Of a stretch of DNA of 41,129 nucleotides, positions 1 to 6,215 are shown piece by piece. The stretch is from a virus. A model generated the notes under the pieces. That model was not told the DNA's origin, searched no databases, and saw only the letters and a list, made by a program, of their open reading frames with translations. Position numbers and translations under genes: made by a program. How positions within the stretch are numbered: the stretch's first letter is position 1; every line of letters begins with the position of its first letter. The stretch covers positions 1 to 41,129 of IMG/VR virus record IMGVR_UViG_3300033153_005126; one strand, given 5' to 3'.

Positions 1-75
1 CAACATTTAAGGGATGAAATAATTAAGAATGAGGTCGATAAAATTAAGCGAGAAAGGAGCAAACCAAGTGAGTAA
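1..75 (+). CDS. 3' end of the 41-residue protein that spans the circle junction (partial copy)
   Basis: This is the last 24 codons plus stop of the small gene given in full at 40965-41090. The frame continues exactly from codon 18. It is a duplicate created by the terminal repeat, not a second gene. Its stop overlaps the GTG start of the next gene at 68. Confidence 0.85.
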   Translation, partial: QHLRDEIIKNEVDKIKRERSKPSE

Positions 76-114
76 AGAGAAGATAATAGAAAAAGCTTTG
101 GAAATATTAGAAGA
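1..114. repeat. Direct terminal repeat, left copy
   Basis: These 114 bases are identical to the last 114 bases of the window (41016-41129). The repeat lies inside coding sequence and both copies keep the same reading frames. This is what a circular or circularly permuted genome looks like when an assembler walks past its own start. A true physical terminal repeat is possible but less likely, because no intergenic or terminase-site character is visible here. Confidence 0.95.
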
Positions 115-406
115 CAAGCTACTCGACGCTTTAAATTGTCAACAATCAATATGTGTAAATGAGCCGCCACTTTTTAAAGCCATAAAAGACTATACAATAG
201 AAATCCAATCAGCCCTAAAAAGCGAATCGGGCGGTAAAGCGGTTGATATGGACAACATAGAGCACGCCTACAATGAGGATTTTTACTTATGCCCTAGTGA
301 TGAGTGTAAATTCAGAGTTCAAGATTATCAAAAATATTGTGAGATGTGCGGTCAAAAGCTAATATGGGCTCAACCCCCAGAAACCAACCCACAAAGTGAG
401 GGATAG
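68..406 (+). CDS. Small protein with C-terminal zinc-ribbon cysteines, function unknown
   Basis: 112 residues. I start at GTG 68 rather than the ATG at 29, because AGGAG at 55-59 sits 8 bases before it and the GTGAGTAA start overlaps the stop of the upstream gene, a pattern repeated elsewhere in this phage. The N-terminal half is helical. The C-terminal part has cysteines at about 75, 80, 91 and 94 (C-x4-C...C-x2-C), which looks like a zinc-binding knuckle. The tail is Pro/Gln-rich and ends in SEG. It heads a tightly packed early gene cluster. I do not recognise the family. Confidence 0.75.
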   Translation: MSKEKIIEKALEILEDKLLDALNCQQSICVNEPPLFKAIKDYTIEIQSALKSESGGKAVDMDNIEHAYNEDFYLCPSDECKFRVQDYQKYCEMCGQKLIWAQPPETNPQSEG

Positions 407-610
407 ATGGATAATAAAGTTGGCGGAATAATATACACAGATGCTATTCTACATAAAAGAAAAGGGGTTGAGTGCCCTAGAGAGGGTTGTTTAATGACTA
501 AGCAATATTGTTTACATAAATGCTCTGATTATAGAGGCATGGTTAAGGGTGTTGATGTTGTTTTATGCAATCATGGCTCATATTTTTTTGAAGAGGCTAC
601 CAATGATTAA
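407..610 (+). CDS. Small cysteine-rich protein, unknown
   Basis: 67 residues; its ATG follows the preceding TAG with no gap. Cysteines at about 23, 28, 35, 39 and 54 suggest metal binding. No family recognised. The end of the gene contains the sequence GAGGCTACCAATG, which supplies the ribosome binding site and start codon of the next gene, so the two are probably translationally coupled. Confidence 0.7.
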   Translation: MDNKVGGIIYTDAILHKRKGVECPREGCLMTKQYCLHKCSDYRGMVKGVDVVLCNHGSYFFEEATND

Positions 611-815
611 ACAACAAATACAATTGAAAAATGAAACGCCTGATTCGGAATACACAAAGTTTTGTAATATGTGTGAGAAAGACGGTGTATTTGTTGCGTG
701 TGGTAACTGTGACGATAAATGGATTATCGTAAAGTTTGAAGATGAATTAGATCAACTCGCATGGCTCACAGCTAAGGGGCTTATTGAAATGAGCGAGGCT
801 ACCAATGGAGAATAA
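603..815 (+). CDS. Small treble-clef-like zinc protein, unknown
   Basis: 70 residues from ATG 603, preceded by GAGG at 592-595. A longer frame opens at 549, but its extra residues lie inside the upstream gene and have no ribosome binding site. Cysteines 21, 24, 33 and 36 make two CxxC pairs nine residues apart, a zinc-ribbon spacing. The C-terminal half is an acidic helix. The last codons again read GAG GCT ACC AAT and provide the next gene's start signal. Confidence 0.7.
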   Translation: MIKQQIQLKNETPDSEYTKFCNMCEKDGVFVACGNCDDKWIIVKFEDELDQLAWLTAKGLIEMSEATNGE

Positions 816-1194
816 AGAGAAAATAATAGAGATATTGAAAGCTAACTCTTGGAAATTAGACGCAGATGAGCTTTATGCAGATGAAGATTATGGAAACGTA
901 TTATCTGAGAGTGATTTTGAAAAGATAGCCAATTTTATCGTGGGCTTGGAGGGAGAGAAGTGGATAAGTGTTGAGGATAGATTGCCATTGGATGATAAAT
1001 CGGTGTGGGTTTGCTGTTCAGATTCAAGTGAAGTCGGGTGGTATGAAGCGGATGAAAAAAAATGGTACTCAGAATTTAATCCAGAGTATATTGGTGAATC
1101 ATGTTCAATACGGCTGATAGATGTAACCAATTGGATGCCTCTTGCTAAAAGACCTCAGCCCCAGAAACCAACACCACCAAGCGAGGGTAAATAA
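805..1194 (+). CDS. DUF551 domain protein
   Basis: 129 residues. An N-terminal helical region of about 50 residues is followed by a DUF551-like domain: WISVEDRLP at about 53-61, a VWVCC strand, a WYEADEKKW stretch, and the closing VTNWMPL near 111-117. DUF551 proteins are common in phage and prophage accessory regions; their function is not established. The start is ATG 805 with GAGG 6 bases upstream, overlapping the previous gene by 11 bases. A second DUF551 gene lies at 35879-36235, with a closely similar DNA segment coding for the motif. Confidence 0.85.
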   Translation: MENKEKIIEILKANSWKLDADELYADEDYGNVLSESDFEKIANFIVGLEGEKWISVEDRLPLDDKSVWVCCSDSSEVGWYEADEKKWYSEFNPEYIGESCSIRLIDVTNWMPLAKRPQPQKPTPPSEGK

Positions 1195-1424
1195 TGGAGA
1201 ATAAAGAGAAGGCGAGGGAAGGGGTTAAATTGTCGGATTATTACACTTGTGAGCAATGTGAAGCGTATGAGAAAAATAACGGTCATTTCTGCAATGAGTA
1301 TTATGCAAATATGAAAAACACTGAAGCGTGTTATGAATTTTCCGCTAATAAATGTATGTCATGCGGTAAAAATACTGTAACACACCCTAATTTAACGTGT
1401 CACAAATGTTATGAGGTGCTATAG
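1194..1424 (+). CDS. Small protein with eight cysteines, probable double zinc ribbon
   Basis: 76 residues. Cysteines at about 19, 22, 33, 46, 54, 57, 69 and 72 form three CxxC pairs plus two singles, consistent with two zinc sites. The first 17 bases of the gene (ATGGAGAATAAAGAGAA) are identical to the start of the gene at 805, so the initiation region appears duplicated. No family recognised. Confidence 0.7.
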   Translation: MENKEKAREGVKLSDYYTCEQCEAYEKNNGHFCNEYYANMKNTEACYEFSANKCMSCGKNTVTHPNLTCHKCYEVL

Positions 1425-1473
1425 TGAATAAACACACCAACACAAACGAACATAACGAGAAGGAAGGTGGAGA

Positions 1474-1650
1474 GTGAGTAAGAATGAATTAGTAACAAAA
1501 AGACTTAAAGAGATTGATTTAATTATGTTGGAATTGACAAGAGATAGGCGTAATGCAATTAAAGAAGAAAGGGAAGAATATACTTACGAAATAGCGATAT
1601 TGAAGGCAGAACGTAAAGGAATTATTTTAGCTTCAAATTGTGATGATTAA
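1474..1650 (+). CDS. Small highly charged coiled-coil-like protein, unknown
   Basis: 58 residues from GTG 1474, with the purine-rich AGGAAGGTGGAGA immediately upstream. The product begins V-S-K and is one long Lys/Arg/Glu-rich helix (about residues 3-50), likely to dimerise. A 17-codon frame (GTG 1424 to TGA 1477) lies just before it and overlaps its start by four bases; that could be a leader peptide or just the spacer carrying the ribosome binding site. Confidence 0.6.
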   Translation: MSKNELVTKRLKEIDLIMLELTRDRRNAIKEEREEYTYEIAILKAERKGIILASNCDD

Positions 1651-1674
1651 TATGTATAAATCGAGGAATAAATA

Positions 1675-2151
1675 ATGTCAGATAATAATAGAAAGGTAGA
1701 GCTTGAGAGATGCCCGTTTTGTGGTGGTGAGGCGAAGGGGCAATCATACAATGGCGATCACTGGATCAATTGTGAATGCCAAGAGATGCAACCAACGAAG
1801 GAAGAGGCTATCGAAGCATGGAACACCCGAACCAAGCCAAGCCCAATAGAAAACAACACAAACATAAACCTACTAGAAAACTTTGTTGATAAATGTATAA
1901 CCGACAAATGCCTCAATTTAGAGGACGCTGAAGAGGTGTTGGGACAGATTGAGGGACGAGTTGCCGATGTCAGCAAAACATCAGATAAGGCTATTTCGGA
2001 GGCGCTGGGGGAGGTTGGCAAGGAGTTAAATATTTTAGAAACTTTGAGTGATTTAAAACGTGTATCTTACCCTAGAAAAGTCCTAGTCGGAAAATTAACC
2101 AAGATTCAAAACATACTGGAACAAAACAATAAAGGAGTAAACGTTGAGTAA
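1675..2151 (+). CDS. Protein with N-terminal Lar-type (restriction alleviation) zinc motif
   Basis: 158 residues. Residues 10-52 match the Lar family pattern: CPFCGGEA (C13, C16), a later C-x-C pair (C33, C35), then EEAIEAWNTR. Lar proteins of Rac-type prophages reduce host type I restriction by modulating modification, but many phage proteins carry only the zinc motif. The remaining 100 residues are helical with a Thr/Asn-rich linker, longer than the usual short Lar. Start ATG 1675. Anti-restriction activity is inferred from the motif only. Confidence 0.75.
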   Translation: MSDNNRKVELERCPFCGGEAKGQSYNGDHWINCECQEMQPTKEEAIEAWNTRTKPSPIENNTNINLLENFVDKCITDKCLNLEDAEEVLGQIEGRVADVSKTSDKAISEALGEVGKELNILETLSDLKRVSYPRKVLVGKLTKIQNILEQNNKGVNVE

Positions 2152-2344
2152 AAACAAGATAATAACGGATAGTGATGAGCGTTACACAATAACCCCTCTA
2201 ATTGACCCATTAATGATGTGTGGTTTTGATAACGGAAACATTACATTATCCAATGGGAAACAGGTATTGAATCTCAAGAAAGAGGATTTGCCGAGAATAA
2301 TTGAGTTGTGTGCAATTAAGTTGCAACAAGTGGAGGGGATTTGA
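2144..2344 (+). CDS. Small protein of unknown function, TTG start
   Basis: 66 residues beginning at TTG 2144. AAAGGAG at 2131-2137 lies 6 bases upstream, which decides this rare start. It overlaps the previous gene by 8 bases. The sequence begins with the same start-Ser-Lys pattern as neighbours (start-AGT-AAA). Predicted beta strands in the first half and one C-terminal helix; no recognisable family. Confidence 0.65.
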   Translation: MSKNKIITDSDERYTITPLIDPLMMCGFDNGNITLSNGKQVLNLKKEDLPRIIELCAIKLQQVEGI

Positions 2345-2360
2345 TTATATTTAGAGGTAG

Positions 2361-2373
2361 ACATGTGTCATGT
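2361..2373. promoter_or_regulatory. Inverted repeat upstream of terS
   Basis: ACATG-TGT-CATGT is a perfect 5-3-5 palindrome 10 bases before the terS start codon. Its position suggests a protein-binding site or a small hairpin affecting translation of the terminase gene. Evidence is symmetry and location only. Confidence 0.3.
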
Positions 2374-2383
2374 ATAGGGAACT

Positions 2384-2842
2384 ATGGCTTCAACACCTGA
2401 TTATACCGTAGAGCAGAAAAGATACGCTAGATATCTGTATGAGACAGAGGGGTTGTCAATTCCAGCTATACGTAAAGACATGGGCGCGTCTCTTCAAACT
2501 CTCAACACTTGGAAAAAATCTCAAGAATGGCTGGCTAAAGGGGAAAAGGCTGAGGACTTCGAAGATTGGACAAGACAACGATTTCTTAAAATAGCAGAAG
2601 AGAAGGGTTTTGGAATTAATAAAACCATTGAAACCCTCATTGAAGGCATAGAAAAGCCAGTAAAGACTATATTCGGCAAAAATGGCGAAAGTATTATTGA
2701 TACCGATTACTCAGTAAGGCATAAATTCCTCAATTCATTCCTAAATGTATCTGGATTACTCAATACGGGTGGTAAAGTCGGAATAGAGGCTGGCGATGGG
2801 GCAATCCTCAACATTCAAATTAATCATCCAGGTAAGGAGTAA
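2384..2842 (+). CDS. terS: Terminase small subunit (probable)
   Basis: 152 residues. The N-terminus (about 5-50) has the helix-turn-helix layout of phage small terminases: YTVEQKRYARYLY, then SIPAIRKDMGAS and TLNTWKKSQEW. These subunits recognise the packaging site and load the large subunit. The central region is helical, and the C-terminal 40 residues may mediate oligomerisation or contact TerL. ATG 2384 has AGGGA 5 bases upstream. It is separated from terL (6216) by an inverted four-gene virion cassette, which is unusual. The call rests on the fold pattern and context, so it is good but not certain. Confidence 0.75.
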   Translation: MASTPDYTVEQKRYARYLYETEGLSIPAIRKDMGASLQTLNTWKKSQEWLAKGEKAEDFEDWTRQRFLKIAEEKGFGINKTIETLIEGIEKPVKTIFGKNGESIIDTDYSVRHKFLNSFLNVSGLLNTGGKVGIEAGDGAILNIQINHPGKE

Positions 2843-2844
2843 TA

Positions 2845-2991
2845 ATGCCAGAAGTGGACTATAAGAGGTTATTGGGTAAATATATGAGTGTAGTTTTAGA
2901 GGAAGAGGGTTATGATTATATATCCCCAAGGCAATTCTCTGAAGAAGAGATGAATTTACTTAATGAAGCCTATAACGAGTACGAAGAGTAA
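2845..2991 (+). CDS. Small acidic protein, unknown
   Basis: 48 residues, Glu/Tyr-rich, starting 2 bases after the terS stop; AAGGAG of the terS 3' end serves as ribosome binding site. Probably a single helical unit. No family recognised. Confidence 0.6.
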   Translation: MPEVDYKRLLGKYMSVVLEEEGYDYISPRQFSEEEMNLLNEAYNEYEE

Positions 2992-2992
2992 C

Positions 2993-3112
2993 ATGCTAAC
3001 GTTCGTAAAGTACGCCAAGACAACTCCAGAGCACACAATATACATCAAGACCGCCTCACAGCCACATATTAAGAAGATTCTAAGCGCATTTGATAAAGTA
3101 TTCGAGAAATAA
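2993..3112 (+). CDS. Small basic protein, unknown
   Basis: 39 residues following the previous stop by one base. Lys-rich with a C-terminal amphipathic helix. It is the last rightward gene before the opposing tail cassette. No clear ribosome binding site beyond the GAAGAG of the preceding gene, so this is tentative. Confidence 0.45.
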   Translation: MLTFVKYAKTTPEHTIYIKTASQPHIKKILSAFDKVFEK

Positions 3113-3113
3113 G

Positions 3114-3143
3114 AAAAAGCCCTTAGAGAGTATCTAAAAGGCT
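3114..3143 (-). terminator. Intrinsic terminator of the leftward tail cassette
   Basis: On the minus strand, AGCC + TCTAA-type arms (top-strand AGCC 3118-3121, TTAGA 3123-3127; TCTAA 3133-3137, GGCT 3140-3143) form a hairpin followed by a run of five T. It lies just beyond the stop of the last leftward gene (3166). Read on the plus strand there is no T run. Confidence 0.65.
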
Positions 3144-3165
3144 TGACTTGGAGGATAAAGAAATT

Positions 3166-3438
3166 CTACTGTTGACCGGCTACTAATATAATATTAACCG
3201 CGCCAGTGATTGCAATACCTCTTATTTCCGTACCATTAAATGGTGCTAGAATATCGAGGAACTCACCGGGACCAATTCTGATTCCGTTAAGCGCTGTTGC
3301 TGCCTGACCACCAAACGCTATATGAACGTCATTTGCGGCATCTAAGTTTTGAATACCTACGTAATTACGGCTATTTACTGCCGAATCAACCAATGTGTCT
3401 GTTGTAGCTACTGATACGCCACTTGAATATACTGCCAT
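3166..3438 (-). CDS. Small beta-rich virion protein, probable tail/head accessory
   Basis: 90 residues with alternating hydrophobic and polar residues, Gly/Ala/Val/Asn-rich, typical of small beta-sandwich phage structural proteins. AAAGGAAA sits 6 bases before ATG 3438. It is the last gene of a four-gene leftward cassette led by the SGNH tailspike. Role inferred from composition and context; the family is not recognised. Confidence 0.6.
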   Translation of the reverse strand: MAVYSSGVSVATTDTLVDSAVNSRNYVGIQNLDAANDVHIAFGGQAATALNGIRIGPGEFLDILAPFNGTEIRGIAITGAVNIILVAGQQ

Positions 3439-3466
3439 GTTGTTTCCTTTTGTTAAAAATTGTTGT

Positions 3467-3955
3467 TTAAACGCTCACAAGTATTGATCTAGCCTTTAAA
3501 TCCATATTACCATTAGGCGTTAATGTAAATTTAAACCCATAATCTTTTGCATCTGAATCTATGCCGTTATACAGCATAAAAAAGCGCGTTGTGTTTATGT
3601 CTATGTTATTCTTGTACATCACAATATCTTGCTCATCTATAAGTATATCACCATGAACAGGGTGAGGCACAAAGCACTTAACCAAGCAAATGTCATTAAT
3701 AGCACCATTTAGAGTCATTTTAAGTTTAACTCTAATCTCAGTGTTATCTATAGTGTCTTTTACTATTGATGTAGTGTTATTCCATAATTCAGTTGTTGTG
3801 CTCTTATAATCCCTTGACACACAATCAATTGGTAGATTAACTTCTGCTGAAGCTGTGAGGGCAAGCGTTGTCCCTGTATCTACGCAATCGTGTATAGCGT
3901 TTTTAGCGGGAGTGAAATTCTCTGCTAATATTGTCTGTAATCCGTTCGCTGTCAT
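3467..3955 (-). CDS. Virion-type protein sharing an N-terminal motif with its neighbour
   Basis: 162 residues, beta-rich. It starts M-T-A-NGLQTI; the next gene upstream starts M-E-NGLQTI, and the 18 bases coding for NGLQTI differ at one position between the two genes. That shared N-terminus may dock both proteins on the same tail site. The C-terminal half has alternating strands. Probable tail accessory or receptor-binding protein; no firm family. Confidence 0.55.
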   Translation of the reverse strand: MTANGLQTILAENFTPAKNAIHDCVDTGTTLALTASAEVNLPIDCVSRDYKSTTTELWNNTTSIVKDTIDNTEIRVKLKMTLNGAINDICLVKCFVPHPVHGDILIDEQDIVMYKNNIDINTTRFFMLYNGIDSDAKDYGFKFTLTPNGNMDLKARSILVSV

Positions 3956-3957
3956 TA

Positions 3958-4614
3958 TTATGCTCCGTAAAAGTTAGGGGCTTTGTTCTTTGTCCCTATA
4001 CCTGTAGATTGAAAGTGAAGGTCTATATTGTGAATAAAAGGCTTTGCGCTTCCATCCATTGTATTAGCTGTTAATTTGGTTCTTATGAGTAAAAGCCCGT
4101 CAATTTCTAAATCATCACTATCTAATTGAGAAGCTGAAGGGCTTGCCGCACTTAGTTGCACCTCTGTTATCATGTGTTGATATTGTGTGGTAGATGCGTT
4201 TTCACTTATTGTTGTAGTAATATTTGTACCAAAAGCCTCTTGATTGTGTCCTTTAGACCAAGTTACCTCACATTCAAACGTAGGCGCTCCTGTAGTGACT
4301 GTTGCACTATCGTGGCTCCAGTGTATGTGTAGATAAATATCAGTCCCTAAGGCGTACTCATGCGTAATATGAAACATGTTTGTAACTAGATCATTTACTG
4401 AGAACTCATACTGTGAGATGTTGCCTTTGTAGTTAGTCCATGAAGGGTCAGCCGCACCTAATCCTCTAATTATAATTGGTCCAAGCTGATCTTCCCAAGA
4501 ATAAGTAGGAGTGTCTAAATCTACTTTGAAGCCTTCATCACTTGCCTTGCCTAGTATCAATGAATTAAACTTCATATCACTAGCTTTATTTATTGTTTGT
4601 AATCCGTTTTCCAT
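3958..4614 (-). CDS. Tail-associated beta-rich protein, probable receptor-binding accessory
   Basis: 218 residues. N-terminal NGLQTI motif as in the gene downstream, then a beta-rich body with WEDQLGPIIIRG, YLHIHWSHD, and the C-terminal IHNIDLHFQSTGIGTKNKAP. A similar IDxHFQSTxIGTKxKAP ending is familiar from proteins encoded beside phage tail fibres. GAGG lies 6 bases before ATG 4614. Adjacent to the SGNH tailspike gene, so it probably belongs to the same adhesion apparatus. Confidence 0.6.
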   Translation of the reverse strand: MENGLQTINKASDMKFNSLILGKASDEGFKVDLDTPTYSWEDQLGPIIIRGLGAADPSWTNYKGNISQYEFSVNDLVTNMFHITHEYALGTDIYLHIHWSHDSATVTTGAPTFECEVTWSKGHNQEAFGTNITTTISENASTTQYQHMITEVQLSAASPSASQLDSDDLEIDGLLLIRTKLTANTMDGSAKPFIHNIDLHFQSTGIGTKNKAPNFYGA

Positions 4615-4615
4615 G

Positions 4616-6109
4616 TTAAGCCTCGTTTATGACAAATTTGCCTGTTAGTTCATTCACTACGGCTATGCCTGTTAATTCGTTTATCACTAGTTTATTTCCT
4701 CCACAGCTTGTATCGCTTATTAGATAAGACGTGTCCCATATCATACCATAAGGGAACATTGTATTAAAAGGCGTACCAGTTCCAAAAGTCCACTCCCTAA
4801 TAACTGCGCTTTCTGTAGTGCTAAAGAATTTATTTCCGTTAGGGTCTGTCTCTGTCCATATGCGTGTATCTAAATTAAGTCTGCCAGTATAACTTGAGTT
4901 AAAAAACTTCCATTTTGCAGGAAAGCGACCGGCTGTACTATCTTGAGAACTCACTGAAACCCTGTCAAATATTGCAGATGTTACTGTATTTGACTTAACC
5001 TGCACTAAGGTGTTTATTTTTATTGAAACCGATGTACTATTGTGGGATATTTTAAATGATATATGGTCACCCTCTGACACCGCAACATAAGAAGAAGTCA
5101 CCGCAGAGCCTGCATTGCCTGTATATAAAAACCTTATTCCGTTTCCTGCAACGTATGCAATGTTCATTCCTGAACTACCGTTCCCGAACTCAAAAATGCT
5201 ACTATTACCAATAGCCGTTAAGTCTCCAACAATAAATTCACCTTCAAAAATTGTTGTATCTGCTGTAATTATTTCAACTGCTCCACCTGTAAAAATTGTC
5301 CTCAAATAATCATTAAATAATTGAGTCCAACCTGTAGCAGGGACAAGATTAGAGCCACCTGCCGTCATAATAGGCTTGAGTAATTGAGTCCATAAAACAT
5401 CATGATGAGGGGCGTTATCAGGGTGTATTAAATCCGCACTTAATGCAGGGTCTAAAGTTCCTGCCGAGCCGCTTAAACTTAAAGCTGTGTTTGCATCATA
5501 GGTAAATATGTTTATTTCTGTAGATGTTAACGCCTCAATGTAAGCACTTAATTCCAAGGCATCCGCTATTTGTGTAGTTTCTGCTACTGGTCTAGGCAAT
5601 ACGGTTCCCCATATAATATCACACTTATATTTTTCTGCTTCTGTAACAATTGCATCAATAGTGGTCTTTAATGTAGCAACCGATGTCCCTGCAATTACAT
5701 CATTTGTAAGCACTTGAATTACAACATAATCTGCACCTTGTCTTAGGCAGGCGTTTGTTATATTTCTCGCAGTATCTTCACCACCATATCCATCAGGAGC
5801 TATATCTGCAATTACTTGACCACCAAATCCGTTATTTGTAAATGTACCATAATCAACATCTGATGTTGCAATGTATTGCTCAAGATCATAAAGGAATCCC
5901 TCTGAGCTTGTAGCGTTTGAGCCTCTTGCAACACTGTCACCAAGACCAACACCTGTATTTTTTGAATTGATGTATGATTCAGATGATACATAACTCTCTG
6001 TAACATTAGCAGAGCCGTTCCAATACTTTGTGGAATTACAAGAAACTCCTGGTGGATATAAGCCCATTCTAAAACTACCAAAAGGATTTGCGAGAGACTC
6101 TAAAGGCAT
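4616..6109 (-). CDS. Tailspike / tail protein with SGNH (GDSL-like) hydrolase domain
   Basis: 497 residues from ATG 6109 (an in-frame TTG at 6118 is a weaker alternative; neither has a strong ribosome site). Residues about 50-245 carry SGNH blocks: GLGDS with nucleophile S59, FGG at 95-97, LTND with N136-D137, and DLIH with D226 and H229 as the acid/base pair. SGNH enzymes in tailspikes usually deacetylate surface polysaccharide. The C-terminal 230 residues form a beta-rich lectin-like module ending in repeated VINELTG-type units. Lead gene of the leftward cassette. The enzyme class is well supported; the substrate is unknown. Confidence 0.85.
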   Translation of the reverse strand: MPLESLANPFGSFRMGLYPPGVSCNSTKYWNGSANVTESYVSSESYINSKNTGVGLGDSVARGSNATSSEGFLYDLEQYIATSDVDYGTFTNNGFGGQVIADIAPDGYGGEDTARNITNACLRQGADYVVIQVLTNDVIAGTSVATLKTTIDAIVTEAEKYKCDIIWGTVLPRPVAETTQIADALELSAYIEALTSTEINIFTYDANTALSLSGSAGTLDPALSADLIHPDNAPHHDVLWTQLLKPIMTAGGSNLVPATGWTQLFNDYLRTIFTGGAVEIITADTTIFEGEFIVGDLTAIGNSSIFEFGNGSSGMNIAYVAGNGIRFLYTGNAGSAVTSSYVAVSEGDHISFKISHNSTSVSIKINTLVQVKSNTVTSAIFDRVSVSSQDSTAGRFPAKWKFFNSSYTGRLNLDTRIWTETDPNGNKFFSTTESAVIREWTFGTGTPFNTMFPYGMIWDTSYLISDTSCGGNKLVINELTGIAVVNELTGKFVINEA

Positions 6110-6168
6110 AAGCACCAACTGTAAAAAAATTAATTGTTACTAATAAGAATAGCACAAATAGAACTTTA

Positions 6169-6185
6169 TATACTATATTAGTATA
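6169..6185. promoter_or_regulatory. Perfect 17-base inverted repeat between divergent tailspike and terL genes
   Basis: TATACTA-TAT-TAGTATA is a perfect 7-3-7 palindrome in the 100-base divergent intergenic region. It is well placed to act as an operator controlling both directions. No protein partner can be assigned; the XRE protein at 10710 is one candidate. Confidence 0.5.
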
Positions 6186-6197
6186 GACATATGGCAA
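6170..6197 (-). promoter_or_regulatory. Candidate leftward promoter for the tailspike cassette
   Basis: On the minus strand, TTGCCA (6192-6197) is 16 bases from TAGTAT (6170-6175), a fair sigma-70 match. The -10 element lies inside the 17-base palindrome, as expected of an operator-controlled promoter. Confidence 0.35.
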
Positions 6198-6215
6198 GTT
6201 ACATTTTAATAGTAG

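Noticed and set aside
5115-5309. Plus-strand ORF inside the tailspike gene
   Set aside because: Antisense shadow of the SGNH tailspike with no ribosome binding site.
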